NCBI GenBank assembly: GCA_900554465.1
Contig: USHF01000090.1
Location: 1-6,161, forward strand
Direction of reading: 5' to 3'
Length of the DNA: 6,161 nt
Source of the DNA: an uncultured Collinsella sp.
GTDB taxonomy: Bacteria > Actinomycetota > Coriobacteriia > Coriobacteriales > Coriobacteriaceae
Under the pieces are notes generated by a model. The model saw only the letters and a list, made by a program, of their open reading frames with translations. It made no database searches and was not told the DNA's origin. The first letter of the stretch is position 1, and every line of letters starts with the position of its first letter. A program made the position numbers and the translations under genes. Shown piece by piece: positions 5,721 to 6,161 of this stretch.

Positions 5721-6115
5721 ATGGCAGAGCAGCAGCTTATCGGAGCGCTCGAGGCCGGCGGCACCAAGATGGTCTGCGCCACGGGCTATGCAGACGGCAC
5801 GGTCCTGGAACGCGAGCAGATTGCGACCACGACCCCGCAGGAGACCGTTGAGGCCGTCAACGCATGGTTTGCCGACAAGGACATCGCCGCGCTGGGCATC
5901 GGCGCCTTTGGCCCCACCGCAGTCAACCCTGCCTCGTCCCAATACGGCAAGATCCTGGAGACGCCCAAAACGGCATGGCGCTACTTTGACCTGCTGGGCA
6001 CCATCCAAAACGAGCTCAATATTCCCCGCGGCTACGACACCGACGTCAACGTCGCCTGCCTGGGCGAGGTCACCTTTGGTTGCGCCCAGGGCCTCACTGA
6101 CGTGGTGTATCTGAC
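5721..6115 (+). CDS. ROK-family sugar kinase (fructokinase-like), 3' part missing
   Basis: The start is the ATG at 5721, after AGAGAGGA (5707-5714). The real sequence gives 131 codons. It begins MAEQQLIGALEAGGTKMVCA, with the ATP phosphate-binding EAGGTK at residues 11-16. It continues with GIGAFGP, then TPKTAWRYFDL, and TDVNVACLGE with the predicted catalytic base Asp108. It breaks off at VVYLT, just where ROK proteins normally read GTGIGGG. The pattern closely resembles Bacillus fructokinases of the GmuE/YdhR type, which phosphorylate fructose to fructose 6-phosphate. About 160 residues, including the zinc-binding motif, are absent because the contig runs into adapter at 6116. The gene itself is probably intact in the organism. 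The frame stays open through the adapter, so any predicted residues after Thr131 are artefacts. Confidence 0.92.
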
Positions 6116-6161
6116 CTGTCTCTTATACACATCTCCGAGCCCACGAGACATGCGCAGATCT
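6116..6161. other. Illumina Nextera adapter and index (assembly artefact)
   Basis: CTGTCTCTTATACACATCT (6116-6134) is the Tn5 mosaic end of Nextera libraries. CCGAGCCCACGAGAC (6135-6149) is the Nextera read-2 adapter. ATGCGCAG (6150-6157) is in the position of the 8-base i7 index, and ATCT starts the P7 sequence. This is not genomic DNA and marks a contig end. Confidence 0.98.

Noticed and set aside
5620..6114. Open frame of 164 codons on the plus strand over the sugar kinase
   Set aside because: It starts inside the terminator hairpin and is a shifted frame of the kinase, with Pro/Arg/Ser-rich nonsense sequence.
6116..6134. Tn5 mosaic end as evidence of a natural transposon
   Set aside because: It is followed by the Nextera adapter, index and P7 start, so it comes from library preparation.

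Overview
The window looks like a chromosomal segment from a GC-rich, anaerobic, gut-type actinobacterium of the class Coriobacteriia, most likely Collinsella or a close relative. This is inferred from the gene set (a GGGtGRT-family protein, a stand-alone FAD protein of the fumarate reductase/aspartate oxidase family, a ROK fructokinase) and from the GC-rich codon choice. No rRNA marker is present to prove it. The right end is not genomic: bases 6116-6161 are Illumina Nextera adapter plus index, so the true sequence stops near 6115.

Layout, left to right. Bases 2-997 (+) hold a nearly complete GGGtGRT-family protein, lacking only its first few residues and followed by a strong intrinsic terminator. 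Bases 1254-2780 (+) encode a cytosolic flavoprotein of the succinate dehydrogenase/fumarate reductase/L-aspartate oxidase superfamily. Bases 2942-3802 (+) encode a DinD-like DNA-damage-inducible protein with less GC-biased codons than its neighbours. Bases 3803-4066 carry no gene but are structurally rich. They contain two diverged direct copies of a roughly 90-bp module (tRNA-Lys 3' end plus a minus-strand terminator plus a T-arm-like 12-mer), separated by a run of very small hairpins. Bases 4064-4239 (-) hold a tRNA-His(GTG) - tRNA-Lys(CTT) operon, with a plausible promoter at 4266-4294 and a terminator at 4023-4051. Bases 4403-5584 (+) encode a class I/II PLP-dependent aminotransferase, followed by a strong terminator. 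Bases 5721-6115 (+) hold the 5' part of a ROK-family fructokinase-like sugar kinase, cut off by the adapter.

The protein genes look like independent transcription units: terminators follow at least three of them and there are no overlaps. They do not form an obvious pathway. The part that looks most recently rearranged is dinD to tRNA-Lys, where a tRNA 3'-end duplication, inverted T-arm copies and hairpin clusters suggest a scar left by integration or repeat activity. I saw no integrase, transposase or CRISPR array, and no convincing complete new system.
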